From: Butyricicoccus pullicaecorum
Lineage (GTDB): Bacteria; Bacillota; Clostridia; Oscillospirales; Butyricicoccaceae
Direction of reading: 5' to 3'
DNA: 64,000 nt
Assembly (NCBI GenBank): GCA_018365995.1
Contig: JAGZIY010000010.1
Location: 1 to 64,000, forward strand
Shown here: positions 32,980-40,599 of the stretch, piece by piece
Numbering within the stretch: the first letter of the stretch is position 1
How the letters are laid out: every line of letters begins with the position of its first letter
Notes under the pieces: model-generated
What the model was told of the DNA's origin: nothing
What the model saw: the letters and a program-made list of their open reading frames with translations, nothing else
Database searches by the model: none
Translations under genes and position numbers: made by a program

Positions 32980-34325
32980 TGCAAACTCCTATGTTTATAC
33001 AAATCTTTACTCCATACAGATAATAAAATTGCCAACACACCGCTGAAAAGACCTGCAAATAATGGCATGAAACATACGCCATCGAAGCCCCATAGAGGAA
33101 CCAAGGCAGCCAAACATATAAGCGGGAAAAACAATGTGCCGCAGATGGAAACCGCAAAAGACTTGCCAGCCTGTCCCATTGCAGTCAAATAACTTGACAG
33201 GCAGCGATAGATCCAGTTTACCAAATAAGAAAATGCGTAAAGTTCCATTGCATGTGCGCTTAATTCCAGCAATGCAGTATCTTCTGGTGTTACAAAAAAG
33301 GGGATGATCCGGTTGCCGCCATACCGCAGAAAGAAAAATGCTCCCAAGGACAAAAGTGCCGCTGATAAAAGGACTCTTTTTTCCAGAGAAAGAACCCTCT
33401 TTTTCAATCCTGCTGCGTGACAATAACTGATTGGCGGCTGCATGGAATCACACATTCCAAAAATCATCATTACCATCAAGCTGTCTACATACAGAACAAT
33501 CGACATAGCTGCAACCGCTGTGGTTCCGCCCAAGCGCATCAGAACAATATTCAAGATAAATGCCATAACAGAACTGGAAATATTACTGAAAAATTCTGAA
33601 GAACCATTTGCCAACAGGGAGACAAACTGCTTTGCTGGAAATTTTCCTTTTATAAACCGAAGCTCAAGTTTCTTCCTGAAAAACGGAAGCAGCGAAAAAA
33701 AGCTTCCAATTGCCATGCTGATGCAGCTTGCCAATGCAGCACCCAACACACCGCTTTCAAAAACTACAATCAGTAAGAAATCCAACACGATGTTCAGCAG
33801 CGCTGTGGAGATATTGAGAATCATACTGTATTTTTGGCGATTACAGATGCGCAGATAATTGTCTGCTGCATAATAGACCATTGTTACAGGAGAGAACAGC
33901 GCATACACACCCATATACACAAACGCATACTGCAAAGCTTGACCATTTGCTCCCATAAGCATAAAAACAGGCTTTGTGAAAAAAAGGAAGAACAGACCCG
34001 TCAGTATAGAAACTGCAAAAATAATCTTGATAGAAAAACTGAAAATGCGATTTGCGGCTTCTTTGTTCCTTTCCCCAAGGAACATTGCAATTTGTACAGA
34101 GGAACCGACTGCTATCATATCCGCGATTGCAAATGAGATATTGACCAGAGGCATGGCAAGGTTTACAGCTGCAAGCGCATTTTCGCCAACATATCGTCCA
34201 ACAAAAATACCATCTGCTATAGTATATAAAGCGCCAAATACCATGCTGCACATAGCAGGAAGTGCACAATGCAAAAATAATTTTGAGGGGGACTGGGTTT
34301 CAAAAGCCAAAGAGTTATGATTCAT
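32976..34325 (-). CDS. MATE family efflux transporter
   Basis: Twelve-segment membrane exporter of 449 residues, of the NorM/DinF-like group common in clostridia (PAMCSMVFGALYTIADGIFVGRYVG opening; NISTALLNIVLDFLL in the middle). It is not closely similar to the other MATE protein in this window. It overlaps MarR by 11 nt and the response regulator by 4 nt, so it is controlled by the MarR repressor and belongs to the redox operon. The substrate may be the redox-active or toxic compound sensed by MarR. Confidence 0.9.
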   Translation of the reverse strand: MNHNSLAFETQSPSKLFLHCALPAMCSMVFGALYTIADGIFVGRYVGENALAAVNLAMPLVNISFAIADMIAVGSSVQIAMFLGERNKEAANRIFSFSIKIIFAVSILTGLFFLFFTKPVFMLMGANGQALQYAFVYMGVYALFSPVTMVYYAADNYLRICNRQKYSMILNISTALLNIVLDFLLIVVFESGVLGAALASCISMAIGSFFSLLPFFRKKLELRFIKGKFPAKQFVSLLANGSSEFFSNISSSVMAFILNIVLMRLGGTTAVAAMSIVLYVDSLMVMMIFGMCDSMQPPISYCHAAGLKKRVLSLEKRVLLSAALLSLGAFFFLRYGGNRIIPFFVTPEDTALLELSAHAMELYAFSYLVNWIYRCLSSYLTAMGQAGKSFAVSICGTLFFPLICLAALVPLWGFDGVCFMPLFAGLFSGVLAILLSVWSKDLYKHRSLQ

Positions 34326-34770
34326 GTTGTTTTTCTCCGGTGTAGTCGTTGAGTTTTTGATTCATTACATCCGTAAAATACTCGATTGCAGAGATGAAAT
34401 CAGATGCGTATTTTTCAATGGTCTGCTGTATGGCGGCATCTTCCATTTCAAATAACTCTGCAAGTAATTTCTGGGTAAATGTTTTTCCTGCATCGGTAAG
34501 CTCTATATTTTTTTCTTTCTTTCCGGTAGATGTAAGCGTAACATAACCGCTGTTGATACATTCTTTGACAACAGTATTGATGGTTGTTCGGGGGATGAGC
34601 CATTCCTCACAAATCTGCTTCTGACTATGGGATTTTCCATCAGAAAGAGCGTACAGCAGGGAAAGCATGTTTTCTTTTGTCCCCGATTTTTTGGCAATCA
34701 GGTAATAAATACCGTCTATTTTATTGAGTGCAATCATCAGTCTGCGGATTTCTGTGCGAGTATTGTTCAT
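34315..34770 (-). CDS. MarR family transcriptional repressor
   Basis: Winged-helix regulator of 151 residues (KSHSQKQICEEWLIPRTTINTVVKEC is the recognition region; wing in TSTGKKEKNIELTDAG). First gene of the eight-gene unit, with GGAG 8 nt before ATG. The promoter in front carries two palindromic sites, so autoregulation by operator blocking is likely. No obvious redox cysteine lies near the DNA-binding helix, so the inducer is more likely a small molecule than thiol oxidation. Confidence 0.9.
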   Translation of the reverse strand: MNNTRTEIRRLMIALNKIDGIYYLIAKKSGTKENMLSLLYALSDGKSHSQKQICEEWLIPRTTINTVVKECINSGYVTLTSTGKKEKNIELTDAGKTFTQKLLAELFEMEDAAIQQTIEKYASDFISAIEYFTDVMNQKLNDYTGEKQHES

Positions 34771-34794
34771 AGCGTGTCTCCTTGCTTATAATTC

Positions 34795-34836
34795 GAATTC
34801 GTATTTTATTTTAATACGGATTCGTATTAAAGTCAA
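34795..34836 (-). promoter_or_regulatory. MarR promoter and operator
   Basis: On the minus strand TTGACT (34831-34836), a 17-nt spacer, and TAAAAT (34808-34813). The spacer contains the palindrome AATACGAATCCGTATT, and a second similar site AATACGAATTCGAATT follows the -10. Their position would let a MarR dimer block RNA polymerase. Confidence 0.78.
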
Positions 34837-34914
34837 TATGAATCGTCTTACGTTTCCCGCTTGACATTGTAGAAAAGATTTGCAGGCAACAGCGGAAATT
34901 ATCAAAATGCCGCC

Positions 34915-34944
34915 TTGACGGAATGATGTGCTTTGTCGTATAAT
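34915..34944 (+). promoter_or_regulatory. rnpB promoter
   Basis: TTGACG (34915-34920), 18-nt spacer, TATAAT (34939-34944), placing the start near the first pairing base of rnpB. Confidence 0.82.
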
Positions 34945-34951
34945 AAAAAAC

Positions 34952-35287
34952 ATGAGTAATCCTGACGGTCGCGTGCCGGCTCTTGCTGGTATGAGGAAAG
35001 TCCGGGCTGCATAGGGTACGGATAGCAGATAACGTCTGCCGAAGGTGACTTCAGGAATAGTGCAACAGAGAGATACCGCCGGCTTTTGAGCCGGTAAGGG
35101 TGGAAAGGCGAGGTAAGAGCTCACCGCGCCCCATGGTAACATGGGGGGCCTGTAAACTCTATCCGCAGCAACATCGACAGGAGCCATGACTGACCCGGTC
35201 GCTCCGACTGATGGCTTGAGGCGTGCGGTGACGTGCGTCCCAGATAGATGATCGTCCACGACAGAACCCGGCTTATGGATTGCTCAT
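34952..35287 (+). ncRNA. rnpB: RNase P RNA, bacterial type
   Basis: Catalytic RNA of RNase P that matures tRNA 5' ends. The conserved cores are present: GAGGAAAGTCCGGGC near the 5' end, ACAGAGAGATACCGCC, GGGTGGAAAGGCGAGGTAAGAGCTC (P10-11 region), and ACAGAACCCGGCTTA near the 3' end. The two ends pair (ATGAGTAATCC with GGATTGCTCAT) to close P1, which sets the limits. About 336 nt. It has its own consensus promoter and a weak terminator. Its layout (P3 and P12-type helices) resembles ancestral type A, judged by eye. Confidence 0.96.
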
Positions 35288-35303
35288 ACTTGTTTTAATG
35301 TTA

Positions 35304-35333
35304 AAAGATTCGCCTGTTTTGGCGATTCTTTTG
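35304..35333 (+). terminator. rnpB terminator
   Basis: A short stem (TCGCC/GGCGA extended by AAGA/TCTT around one mismatch) is followed by TTTTGC. Confidence 0.55.
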
Positions 35334-35427
35334 CATTTATAGGCGAAAAAAGTGACAAGCAAAAAATGCTTGTCAGTGAAAATTTTTCATACCAATATGG
35401 CAGTATAAAAGTGGGGGTGTATTTTAG

Positions 35428-35946
35428 ATGCATCATCTGCAACAAGCTGAACCTAAGTTTGATTACCTTGAGGTGATATGTTTTCAGGTTGATGAAACTA
35501 TATTTTACTGTATATGGTTCAGTGATGATGAAACGGATGGATTTCTGCTCGAGAATTCGAAAGTAAAGGTATTTGATTCCGAAGCTGCCGCCTTTGCCTT
35601 TTTACAGTCTTTTTCCTCATATCAAAAGACAATTGGGCTGACCGTGTATGATGTCAATCAAATTGTTCAAATCGTTATGGGAACCAGTGCGCTGGACCCT
35701 TGCAGGATACTTAATTTTTGGAATATCGCAGGTGATCTTGCCAACAGTACGGGGATTCCTTATGAAGGAAATCAAAAGGACAGATTGACAAACGGAATTT
35801 ATGATAAATTGTTCTGCGGAAACAATCTGCCTGCAATCAACACCTCTGGTCATATTTATGTTCCGCAATTTACTCAAGAAGAATCTGTCAGGCTCACTGA
35901 AATATTGATAGATGGGATTGCACATATTAGAAAGATGTTGGCTTGA
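35428..35946 (+). CDS. Hypothetical protein, 172 aa
   Basis: Not recognised. A soluble, acidic, mixed alpha/beta-looking protein with no signal peptide or membrane segment. A GGGGGTGTATTTT stretch upstream can serve as ribosome site. It is AT-rich compared with the core genome. It sits between rnpB and a type I toxin-antitoxin locus, so it may belong to an accessory insertion. Immunity proteins of toxin systems often have this size and composition, but nothing specific is seen. Confidence 0.6.
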   Translation: MHHLQQAEPKFDYLEVICFQVDETIFYCIWFSDDETDGFLLENSKVKVFDSEAAAFAFLQSFSSYQKTIGLTVYDVNQIVQIVMGTSALDPCRILNFWNIAGDLANSTGIPYEGNQKDRLTNGIYDKLFCGNNLPAINTSGHIYVPQFTQEESVRLTEILIDGIAHIRKMLA

Positions 35947-36021
35947 CAGTCAGATTTTTTACGAAACAGGATTGTCTGTTTGCTTTTATGCCGCCAAAGT
36001 CAGTGCAACATGTAATTTTTG

Positions 36022-36050
36022 TTGCAATCTGTCTAAATCTGTGCTATCCT
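36022..36050 (+). promoter_or_regulatory. Toxin mRNA promoter
   Basis: TTGCAA (36022-36027), 17-nt spacer ending in TGC, TATCCT (36045-36050). The predicted start near 36057 gives a 120-nt structured leader before the toxin peptide. Confidence 0.65.
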
Positions 36051-36176
36051 GAGTAACAGGAAAAATAAGATTTTTCAGCGCGCTGCCGATACCAGCGGTA
36101 GGCGGTTATTTGCCCTCCATTCCTTCACAGGAAGGAGGTGAGTTCTCCCATTCCAACCCGGAAGGGGGTGAACGCT

Positions 36177-36251
36177 GTGTATGCAAAGATTGCACGTATT
36201 CTGCTTTTTACAGCATTCTTTATGTGGCTTTTCACTACATATGCAAAATGA
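36177..36251 (+). CDS. Small hydrophobic peptide, candidate type I toxin
   Basis: A 24-codon frame starts with GTG and has AAGGGGGTGA 5 nt upstream. The peptide (MYAKIARILLFTAFFMWLFTTYAK) is a single membrane helix with basic ends, as in small membrane-active toxins. The stop codon lies inside the first stem of a terminator-like hairpin (36246-36283), a layout seen in TxpA/BsrG-type loci. A second ribosome-like site (GAAGGAGGTGA, 36131-36141) lies upstream in a fold-prone leader and could control translation. An antisense RNA overlaps the 3' part. No protein evidence exists; the call rests on layout. Confidence 0.65.
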   Translation: MYAKIARILLFTAFFMWLFTTYAK

Positions 36252-36335
36252 CCGCCCAAGACTCTCAAACTTAGCGGTCATTTCGATCTAAAATTTTGAG
36301 GGCATAACCGTCTACCGGCAACGCGCCCTTTTTAT
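36246..36335 (-). ncRNA. Candidate antisense RNA antitoxin
   Basis: About 90 nt predicted on the minus strand, from a start near 36335 set by a perfect promoter (36342-36370) to the bidirectional stem 36246-36255/36274-36283. It is fully complementary to the 3' part of the toxin message, including the second hairpin (GGGC...GCCC, 36300-36328). RatA-like antitoxin RNAs act this way, pairing to cause RNase III cleavage or block translation. Confidence 0.6.
36299..36333 (+). terminator. Toxin mRNA terminator
   Basis: GGGC (36300-36303) pairs with GCCC (36325-36328), with inner pairs around ACCGTCTACCGGC, and is followed by TTTTTAT. It is the probable 3' end of the toxin mRNA. Confidence 0.5.
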
Positions 36336-36341
36336 ATTCTC

Positions 36342-36370
36342 AGTATAACCGCATATTGTGAAATTGTCAA
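36342..36370 (-). promoter_or_regulatory. Antitoxin RNA promoter
   Basis: On the minus strand TTGACA (36365-36370), 17-nt spacer, TATACT (36342-36347): one of the best sigma-A promoters in the window. There is no open frame behind it on that strand that has a ribosome site, which supports an RNA product. Confidence 0.8.
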
Positions 36371-36429
36371 CCCGTCTTGTTGGTTGCTTTTATGTCATGT
36401 ACCTAAATAAAATAGAATTAGATAAAAAT

Positions 36430-36482
36430 AATCCCTCCAACAAACAGCCTGATTTAGGGCAGCTTGTTGGAGGGATTTTGTA
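36430..36482. terminator. Terminator of the inositol-type operon
   Basis: A 14-bp stem AATCCCTCCAACAA/TTGTTGGAGGGATT with a 20-nt loop, bounded by A-rich and T-rich tracts, located between the toxin locus and the convergent isomerase gene. Usable from both sides. Confidence 0.85.
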
Positions 36483-36523
36483 TTGGTGATATAGAGCCTT
36501 TATCGCACGAGATTCACCTGTGT

Positions 36524-37474
36524 TCAGATGTCATAATCATAGGGCATGGCTTCCTTCAAAACCTGCGTAGATTTTCTGATACCAGTAAGGGCTGGCATGG
36601 TCAAGTCCTCCATTTCCTGACTGACGGGACCGTCATACCCTTCCATGCTCAGTACGGACAGGAACTCCTTCCACCAACGTACATCGTGTCCGTGACCGAG
36701 TGCAACATAGTTCCATGTGCGTTTTGCAAACTGGTCAATAGTTTTTGTATCCAGAACGCCATCTGCACCGACATAGTTTCGCTCAAGTCGTACATCTTTG
36801 GCATGGACGTGGTAAATGCGTTCTGCGCCCAGCTTATGGATTGCTGCAATGGGGTCACCGCCCATCCACATCAAGTGGGAGGGGTCGAGGTTCATGCCAA
36901 TCATCGGTCCCACAGCGTCACGCAGACGGATTAGCGTTTCGGGGTTATAAACCATCTGACAGCCATGATTTTCAAGCGCGATTTTTTCAATGCCGTTGAC
37001 CTTAGCAAGTGCTACGGTATCCTTCCAGTACGGAATGAGTACCTTGTCCCACTGCCAGTTCAAAATTTGGGTGGTAATGGGTGGCCAGCTTGTGATAATC
37101 CAGTTTGGGGTCTTATCATCGGGGGAACCACCCGGGCAACCGGACATCATGACGATTTTTTTGACATTCAATAAGCCTGCCAGCCGAAAGGTCTTTTCAA
37201 CGACTTCTTGATGCTGCTTGCCCTCGTCGTTCGGTGCCAATTGGTTTCCTGAGCAGTTGAGCGCTTCCAATTGCAGTCCGCGGCTATGGATCGCTTGCAG
37301 AAAGGCTTTGCGTGCCTGCTCGCTCTCAAGCATTTCGTCCAGATGGATATGGGGTGCTTTGGACCAGTTGCCGCAGGCGATTTCTATGGATTCATAGCCT
37401 AAGCCTGCCAGTGTATCTAACATTTCTTCAAATGGCATATATCCCAATCCATCGGTATTGAAGCATAGTCTCAT
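36524..37474 (-). CDS. Sugar phosphate isomerase/epimerase-like TIM-barrel protein
   Basis: A 316-residue xylose-isomerase-like TIM barrel (AP endonuclease family 2). Metal-binding residues are seen in ALENHGCQM (Glu), LDPSHLMWMGGD (Asp/His) and YHVHAKD (His). ATG 37474 follows AGGAGG. It lies 19 nt after an inositol dehydrogenase-like gene, so the pair probably degrades a cyclitol or sugar. Such proteins include inosose dehydratase (IolE) and keto-inositol isomerases (IolI). The exact reaction is open. Confidence 0.85.
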   Translation of the reverse strand: MRLCFNTDGLGYMPFEEMLDTLAGLGYESIEIACGNWSKAPHIHLDEMLESEQARKAFLQAIHSRGLQLEALNCSGNQLAPNDEGKQHQEVVEKTFRLAGLLNVKKIVMMSGCPGGSPDDKTPNWIITSWPPITTQILNWQWDKVLIPYWKDTVALAKVNGIEKIALENHGCQMVYNPETLIRLRDAVGPMIGMNLDPSHLMWMGGDPIAAIHKLGAERIYHVHAKDVRLERNYVGADGVLDTKTIDQFAKRTWNYVALGHGHDVRWWKEFLSVLSMEGYDGPVSQEMEDLTMPALTGIRKSTQVLKEAMPYDYDI

Positions 37475-37493
37475 AGTGGGGGATCCTCCTTTC

Positions 37494-38507
37494 TTAATCC
37501 TTGTAGAAGTCTGGGGTTTCCGGCATGTGGATATCAACAGGGTGCTGTTCATCGCGTGACTTGGAGGCTGCTGCTGCGGTCAACTGTCCCATATAGCCGT
37601 CCCACGCAGTCGGGCCATCTACCCGACCTTCTTGAGTAGCATGGATCCACTGCTGGAACTCGATGTTGTACGCCTCTGGAAAGCGCTCAGACCAGTCGTG
37701 ACAAATCGGGGTTACGCGAGAATCACGGGTGCGGATCATGGCATTTGCAGGCTCGGGCAGGTTGAGTGTGCCTTCCTCACACACAACTTCACATTTGATA
37801 TCATAGCCATAGTGGGAGAAAATGAAGGATTCCACATCGATGCGGATACCGGATTCAGTGGTCAGATACATGATCTGTGGATCCTTCAGACCTTCGCAGG
37901 CATTGCGCGTTGTGCGCGGGAAAACAACTTCTGCCTTGACGTAATTTTCACCGAGCAGCCAACGCAGCACATCGATTTCATGAATCATGGAATTTTCTAC
38001 CGGCATATTGGTGGTAAATCCTACGCCGCCATCGTCATAATTGCGGTGCGCACAGTGCAGCATGAGCGGGTTGCCGAACTTTCCGCTGTCGAGCAGCTTT
38101 TTGAGCTGCTGATATCCGGGGTCAAAGCGGCGCATAAAGCCCACCTGTACCAGCTGTTTTCCAGCTGCCATTTCTGCGTCTACGATGCGCTTGCATGCCT
38201 CGGGAGTCGGTGCCAATGGCTTTTCACAGAACACCGGCTTGCCAGCCTGAATGGCTGCCATGACATATTGCTCATGGAACGGATCTGCCGTTGCACAAAT
38301 GACTGCTTCAATATCATCAGATGCAATCATCTCCTCACCCGTGGCATAAGCCTGAATACCGTATGTTTCAGCAACTGATTTACAAAAATCAATATTGGCA
38401 TCAGCACAGGCAATGACACGCCCGCCCTGTAAGGTGTTGTTGATGCGTTCAATGTGCGTGCGACCGATCGCACCTGTACCTACCAGACCGATTTTTAATT
38501 CTGCCAT
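37494..38507 (-). CDS. iolG: Inositol 2-dehydrogenase-like oxidoreductase
   Basis: Gfo/Idh/MocA family, 337 residues. Rossmann motif GTGAIGRTHIERI at the N-terminus, FCEKPLAPTPEACKRIV (catalytic Lys), VGFMRRFDPGY, and IHEIDVLRWLLG with Asp and His. These match Bacillus IolG closely, as does the final TAWDGYMG block. It would oxidise myo-inositol or a related cyclitol at C2 with NAD. AAGGAG lies 9 nt before ATG. First gene of a two-gene unit downstream of an AraC regulator. Other iol genes are not in the window, so a different cyclic polyol is possible. Confidence 0.85.
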   Translation of the reverse strand: MAELKIGLVGTGAIGRTHIERINNTLQGGRVIACADANIDFCKSVAETYGIQAYATGEEMIASDDIEAVICATADPFHEQYVMAAIQAGKPVFCEKPLAPTPEACKRIVDAEMAAGKQLVQVGFMRRFDPGYQQLKKLLDSGKFGNPLMLHCAHRNYDDGGVGFTTNMPVENSMIHEIDVLRWLLGENYVKAEVVFPRTTRNACEGLKDPQIMYLTTESGIRIDVESFIFSHYGYDIKCEVVCEEGTLNLPEPANAMIRTRDSRVTPICHDWSERFPEAYNIEFQQWIHATQEGRVDGPTAWDGYMGQLTAAAASKSRDEQHPVDIHMPETPDFYKD

Positions 38508-38830
38508 GATAAAAACTCCTTTTCATATAGAAAAAATAAGGGATCTCAATCTATGTAACTGCTATATTTTGTTCCCATCGCGTGAGGGAACTCTGCCCAT
38601 TGCATGATAATATATTGCAGAGTAAATATCAGAAGCACGAGAAGAACTTCAGGCTGTACTGTAATCGCAATGGGATCCTATATTTTTCATATTTTAGACA
38701 AGAACTTGCTTTTATTATAGAAGAATATGAAGAAATGTGTTAGTGCGATTCTGCCATGTTTTGCAGCATTTTTAAGAACAGACAAATAAAAATTATAAAA
38801 TCCTGCACACATAATAAAAAAGCCGCTCTT
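38508..38830 (-). promoter_or_regulatory. iolG promoter region
   Basis: This 323-bp gap holds no gene. On the minus strand a TATAAT (38714-38719) has only a poor -35 (TAACAC). That suits a promoter needing the AraC activator encoded just upstream. No clear operator half-sites could be assigned. Confidence 0.4.
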
Positions 38831-38850
38831 TTAGGAGTCGGCTTTTTTGT
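38816..38850. terminator. Terminator overlapping the araC-type gene end
   Basis: AAAAAAGCCG pairs with CGGCTTTTTT around a loop that contains the stop codon of the AraC-family gene. It would end minus-strand transcription. Confidence 0.75.
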
Positions 38851-39697
38851 TATGCGATTTGGAAAAATGCCTGCGGTATTCCCGCGGCGCAATGCCAACA
38901 TATTTTTTGAACATGGAGGTCAAGTGGCAGCTGCTGCCAAAGCCCAGCCGTTCTTCGATGACATGCACAGGCAGATTGGTTTCCATCAAAAGACTCTGCG
39001 CTTCGCCAATCCGGCGGTGGATTACATATTGTATGGGGGACAGACCCGTTTCTCGCTTGAAAATATGGGACAGATAGGAGGTACTGATGTGCATGTGCTT
39101 TGCAATTTCCGCAAGCGACAGAGATTCGGTATAATGATGATCCAGATATTCTGTAATCTGCCGAATCAACGTCTCATTTTTTTGTTCGATTTGATTTCGT
39201 TCCTGCTTGCCATGCAGGTCAAGCGCCTGCTCTACCATCAGCAAGACACTGATTGCCATTTGCCGGCAAATATCAGAATTGCGGGGAGATGCGATATGAA
39301 GTTCATAAATATTTGGCATGATTTGACCGATGGGCTTTTGATACTGATCGAGCTGCAAAACCGGGCGCTGGTATGACGAGATGAGACAGCCGGGCGGAAG
39401 CGCCTGCTTGTGCACACCGGATAGTGCGCAGCAATAGGTTTGCATCGTGTGCGCTTGAAAGGGAGCCTCTCCGTGAATGGTTTCCGCGTTGCAAATAATC
39501 AAATCGCCGGCTGCGACTGCGTATTCACGGCTGCCAACGATATAGCGTCCTTCGCCCTCGGATACATATAAAAGTTCTAGAATCCCTTTGTGTTTATGAA
39601 GCATGTGTGCGTGATTTTTGCTGTATGCTTCGTCCACGTAAAATACGTCTGCCAGCTTGGTTTGGTTGACCGCATCGTTATCTGTTTTTACATACAT
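38831..39697 (-). CDS. AraC family transcriptional regulator
   Basis: A 288-residue regulator: N-terminal cupin-like effector domain (HKHKGILELLYVSEGEGRYIVG, about 30-60), and C-terminal double helix-turn-helix (about 185-280) with SLAEIAKHMHISTSYLSHIFK and the GFGSSCHLTSMFKKYVGIAPREYR signature. AAAGG is 7 nt before ATG. It lies directly upstream of the iolG pair in the same direction and is the likely activator of that unit by sensing its sugar. Confidence 0.92.
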   Translation of the reverse strand: MYVKTDNDAVNQTKLADVFYVDEAYSKNHAHMLHKHKGILELLYVSEGEGRYIVGSREYAVAAGDLIICNAETIHGEAPFQAHTMQTYCCALSGVHKQALPPGCLISSYQRPVLQLDQYQKPIGQIMPNIYELHIASPRNSDICRQMAISVLLMVEQALDLHGKQERNQIEQKNETLIRQITEYLDHHYTESLSLAEIAKHMHISTSYLSHIFKRETGLSPIQYVIHRRIGEAQSLLMETNLPVHVIEERLGFGSSCHLTSMFKKYVGIAPREYRRHFSKSHNKKADS

Positions 39698-39749
39698 GGT
39701 ATGACCTTTCCGTTGTGCTTAGGATATGCTGATATTTTCACAAGCGGTT

Positions 39750-40397
39750 TTATTCAATTCGAGATACAAATGCAATCGCCTTGCCAAGGATACGAATGTT
39801 TTCCAGTTCTTGTCCAATATAGACCATGGGTTCAAAATCTGGGTTTTCCGGTTGCAGGATCAGCTTATCTGGCTGCTTATAGACACGTTTGAGGGTTGCT
39901 TCCTCATTGATCAAGACAGCGGCAATGGTTCCATTGTCCACGTCGTCCTGCTGCCGGATATATACAAGATCGCCGTCATGGATCTGCACACGTGCGCCCA
40001 GCATGCTGTCCCCCTTGCACTGCAATGCAAAGTCTGCGCTGATTTCTTCAGGGATACTGACCGTATCGTGTATATTTTCTGCCGCCAGAATGGGTTTGCC
40101 GCAGGCAATGGTGCCAAGAAGCGGGATTTGCTTTGTGTGAATGGGAAAACAGTTCGGGGGAAGCTTGTCCATATTTTTTGTATCCGTATCAGAATTGTCC
40201 GTATCAGAAAGAAAAAAATAATTTGGCGTCACATCAAGTGCCCAGCAAAGGTTTTGAATGGTGTCTGGATCTGGATGATTCTGGTCATTTTCCCAGTTGC
40301 TGATCGAGTTGTGCGCCGCATGGATCATGGAAGCAAGACCCTTTTGGGTCAGTTGCTTTGCTTTTCTGGCCGCACGAAGTTTTTGTCCAAATGTCAA
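39750..40397 (-). CDS. CI-like repressor with S24 peptidase domain
   Basis: About 215 residues. N-terminal XRE helix-turn-helix (KLRAARKAKQLTQKGLASMIHAAHNSISNWEN), a linker, then a LexA/S24 autocleavage domain with Ser in CKGDSML and Lys in EATLKRV. The cleavage site lies near IACGKP, unlike the Ala-Gly of LexA. The best start is TTG 40397, with AGGTGA 8 nt upstream, giving the usual MTFGQKL opening; a GTG at 40406 is in frame but overlaps that site. It is divergent from the Cro-like gene, with operator repeats between. It should respond to RecA and DNA damage. Confidence 0.87.
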   Translation of the reverse strand: MTFGQKLRAARKAKQLTQKGLASMIHAAHNSISNWENDQNHPDPDTIQNLCWALDVTPNYFFLSDTDNSDTDTKNMDKLPPNCFPIHTKQIPLLGTIACGKPILAAENIHDTVSIPEEISADFALQCKGDSMLGARVQIHDGDLVYIRQQDDVDNGTIAAVLINEEATLKRVYKQPDKLILQPENPDFEPMVYIGQELENIRILGKAIAFVSRIE

Positions 40398-40424
40398 GTT
40401 CGTCACCTCGCTTTCCCTATCCTT

Positions 40425-40453
40425 ATCCTAACACAGAAAGTCGAAAATGTAAA
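40425..40453 (-). promoter_or_regulatory. Repressor promoter
   Basis: On the minus strand TTTACA (40448-40453), 17-nt spacer, TAGGAT (40425-40430). TCGA-containing half-sites lie over and beyond it. Confidence 0.65.
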
Positions 40454-40594
40454 TGCAAAATTTCGGAAATGTCGAAAAATGTCGAAAAATGCAGATGAAA
40501 AATTTCTGGATTGTCGAAAAATAATGTTGACACTTCGAAAAAATCGAAATATAATAGAGGCAAGAGATTCGAAAATTTCGAAATTCGGAGGTAA
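40441..40594. promoter_or_regulatory. Operator array of the lysogeny-type switch
   Basis: Several copies of TTCGA-type half-sites occur: TGTCGAAAAATGTCGAAAAATG (two direct copies near 40478-40500), GTCGAAAAAT near 40513, TTCGAAAAAATCGAAA inside the Cro promoter spacer (40534-40549), and TTCGAAAATTTCGAA near 40569-40583. The near-palindromes TTCGA-N4/5-TCGAA are the likely binding sites of the repressor and Cro-like protein. Confidence 0.65.
40527..40555 (+). promoter_or_regulatory. Early (Cro-side) promoter
   Basis: TTGACA (40527-40532), 17-nt spacer, TATAAT (40550-40555): a perfect consensus, with an operator palindrome in the spacer. Confidence 0.88.
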
Positions 40595-40599
40595 ATACC

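Noticed and set aside
34786..35259. Minus-strand 157-codon frame
   Set aside because: It lies over rnpB and the marR promoter; the RNA gene is certain.
36075..36281. Minus-strand 68-codon frame opposite the toxin peptide
   Set aside because: No ribosome site, and it would need a promoter upstream of the antitoxin start; the region is better explained as a type I locus.
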